This document shows positions 12,758 through 13,027 of a DNA stretch of 13,027 nucleotides, piece by piece; the stretch's first letter is position 1; each line of letters opens with the position of its first letter. Source of the DNA: Methanosphaera sp. SHI613 (GTDB lineage Archaea > Methanobacteriota > Methanobacteria > Methanobacteriales > Methanobacteriaceae); assembly GCA_003266145.1 (NCBI GenBank), contig MVJJ01000035.1:1-13027 (forward strand), written 5' to 3'. Both the position numbers and the translations under genes were made by a program. The notes under the pieces are model-generated. The model was not told where the DNA came from. It did not search any database and saw only the letters and a list, made by a program, of their open reading frames with translations.

Positions 12758-13027
12758 TTAGGATTCTGAAATCCTTGGAACAATATCATAGTTCTTACTT
12801 GAAGCACTATCATAGCTTAACAGCATCGTACTACCGTTATGGAATACTGATGTAAGTGATGGTGGAATAATACCCACAATACCTAAGGCCATGAATAACG
12901 TGTTGAGAACCACGATATACCTGTAGTTTCTATGTATTAAATCCAACATTCTTTGACTGAGTAACCTGAGAGTAATAAGATCTTCAAGTGTAGGTCTAAG
13001 TAAAGTTATATCAGCAACTTCCCTAGC
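12758..13027 (-). CDS. Heavy-metal P-type ATPase (P1B), C-terminal fragment at window edge
   Basis: Only the last 89 residues are in the window; the frame is open through the right edge, so the gene is cut by the window and is not broken. The fragment starts AREVADITLL, the end of the ATPase hinge/P-domain region, then runs through LRLLSQRMLDLIHRNYRYIV into the last transmembrane pair (VVLNTLFMALGIVGIIPPSL), and ends with FHNGSTMLLSYDSAS and a short tail. AREVAD, the IHRNYR basic helix and HN(x)ST before the C-terminus are characteristic of the P1B heavy-metal exporters in which the final helices read IHRNYRxIVxxN. These pumps move metals across the cell membrane at the cost of ATP. The metal-binding CPx helix lies outside the window, so copper, zinc/cadmium or other specificity cannot be told. 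Confidence 0.85.
   Translation of the reverse strand, partial: AREVADITLLRPTLEDLITLRLLSQRMLDLIHRNYRYIVVLNTLFMALGIVGIIPPSLTSVFHNGSTMLLSYDSASSKNYDIVPRISES

Overview
The window is very AT-rich DNA from an archaeon, most likely a methanogen of the order Methanobacteriales, with Methanosphaera the best guess. The evidence is a stand-alone 68-residue archaeal histone, TATA boxes of the TTTATATA type about 25-45 bases before start codons, Shine-Dalgarno sites matching AGGAGGTGAT, T-run terminators, and the very low G+C. The genus is inference, not proof. No tRNA, rRNA, CRISPR array or insertion sequence is visible.

Layout. Bases 1-1198 hold the histone gene and a small winged-helix protein gene, separated by long non-coding stretches. 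A queuosine-precursor-type transporter (VUT/YhhQ family, - strand) is divergent from a serine alpha/beta hydrolase (+). From 2031 to 9738 all genes lie on the + strand: hydrolase, GNAT-type acetyltransferase, zinc-macrodomain ADP-ribosyl hydrolase, class M sirtuin (SirTM), glutathione-peroxidase-family protein 1, CDF metal transporter, glutathione-peroxidase-family protein 2, flavodoxin, class II glutamine amidotransferase-like protein, and an unrecognised acidic protein. From 9764 to the right edge the main genes are on the - strand: TrkH potassium transporter, a small four-helix membrane protein, an unrecognised soluble protein, and the C-terminal end of a heavy-metal P-type ATPase whose start lies outside the window.

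Two regions stand out. First, the zinc-macrodomain and SirTM genes overlap and form a reversible protein ADP-ribosylation pair. In staphylococci and streptococci this pair sits with a lipoyl-carrier (GcvH-L) gene and a lipoate ligase gene; neither is present here, so the target in this archaeon is open. Second, two peroxidase genes each head an operon (peroxidase-CDF transporter, and peroxidase-flavodoxin-amidotransferase). Their first 333 bases differ at only 9 positions, while their last thirds differ at many synonymous sites. That pattern indicates recent gene conversion. The CDF transporter has an Asn/Asp-Asp/Asp metal site of the kind seen in manganese exporters, so this stretch may be a peroxide and metal stress cassette.

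Most functional calls rest on motifs read by eye. Four small or lineage-specific genes (winged-helix protein, acidic protein, small membrane protein, 12 kb soluble protein) have no assignable function.
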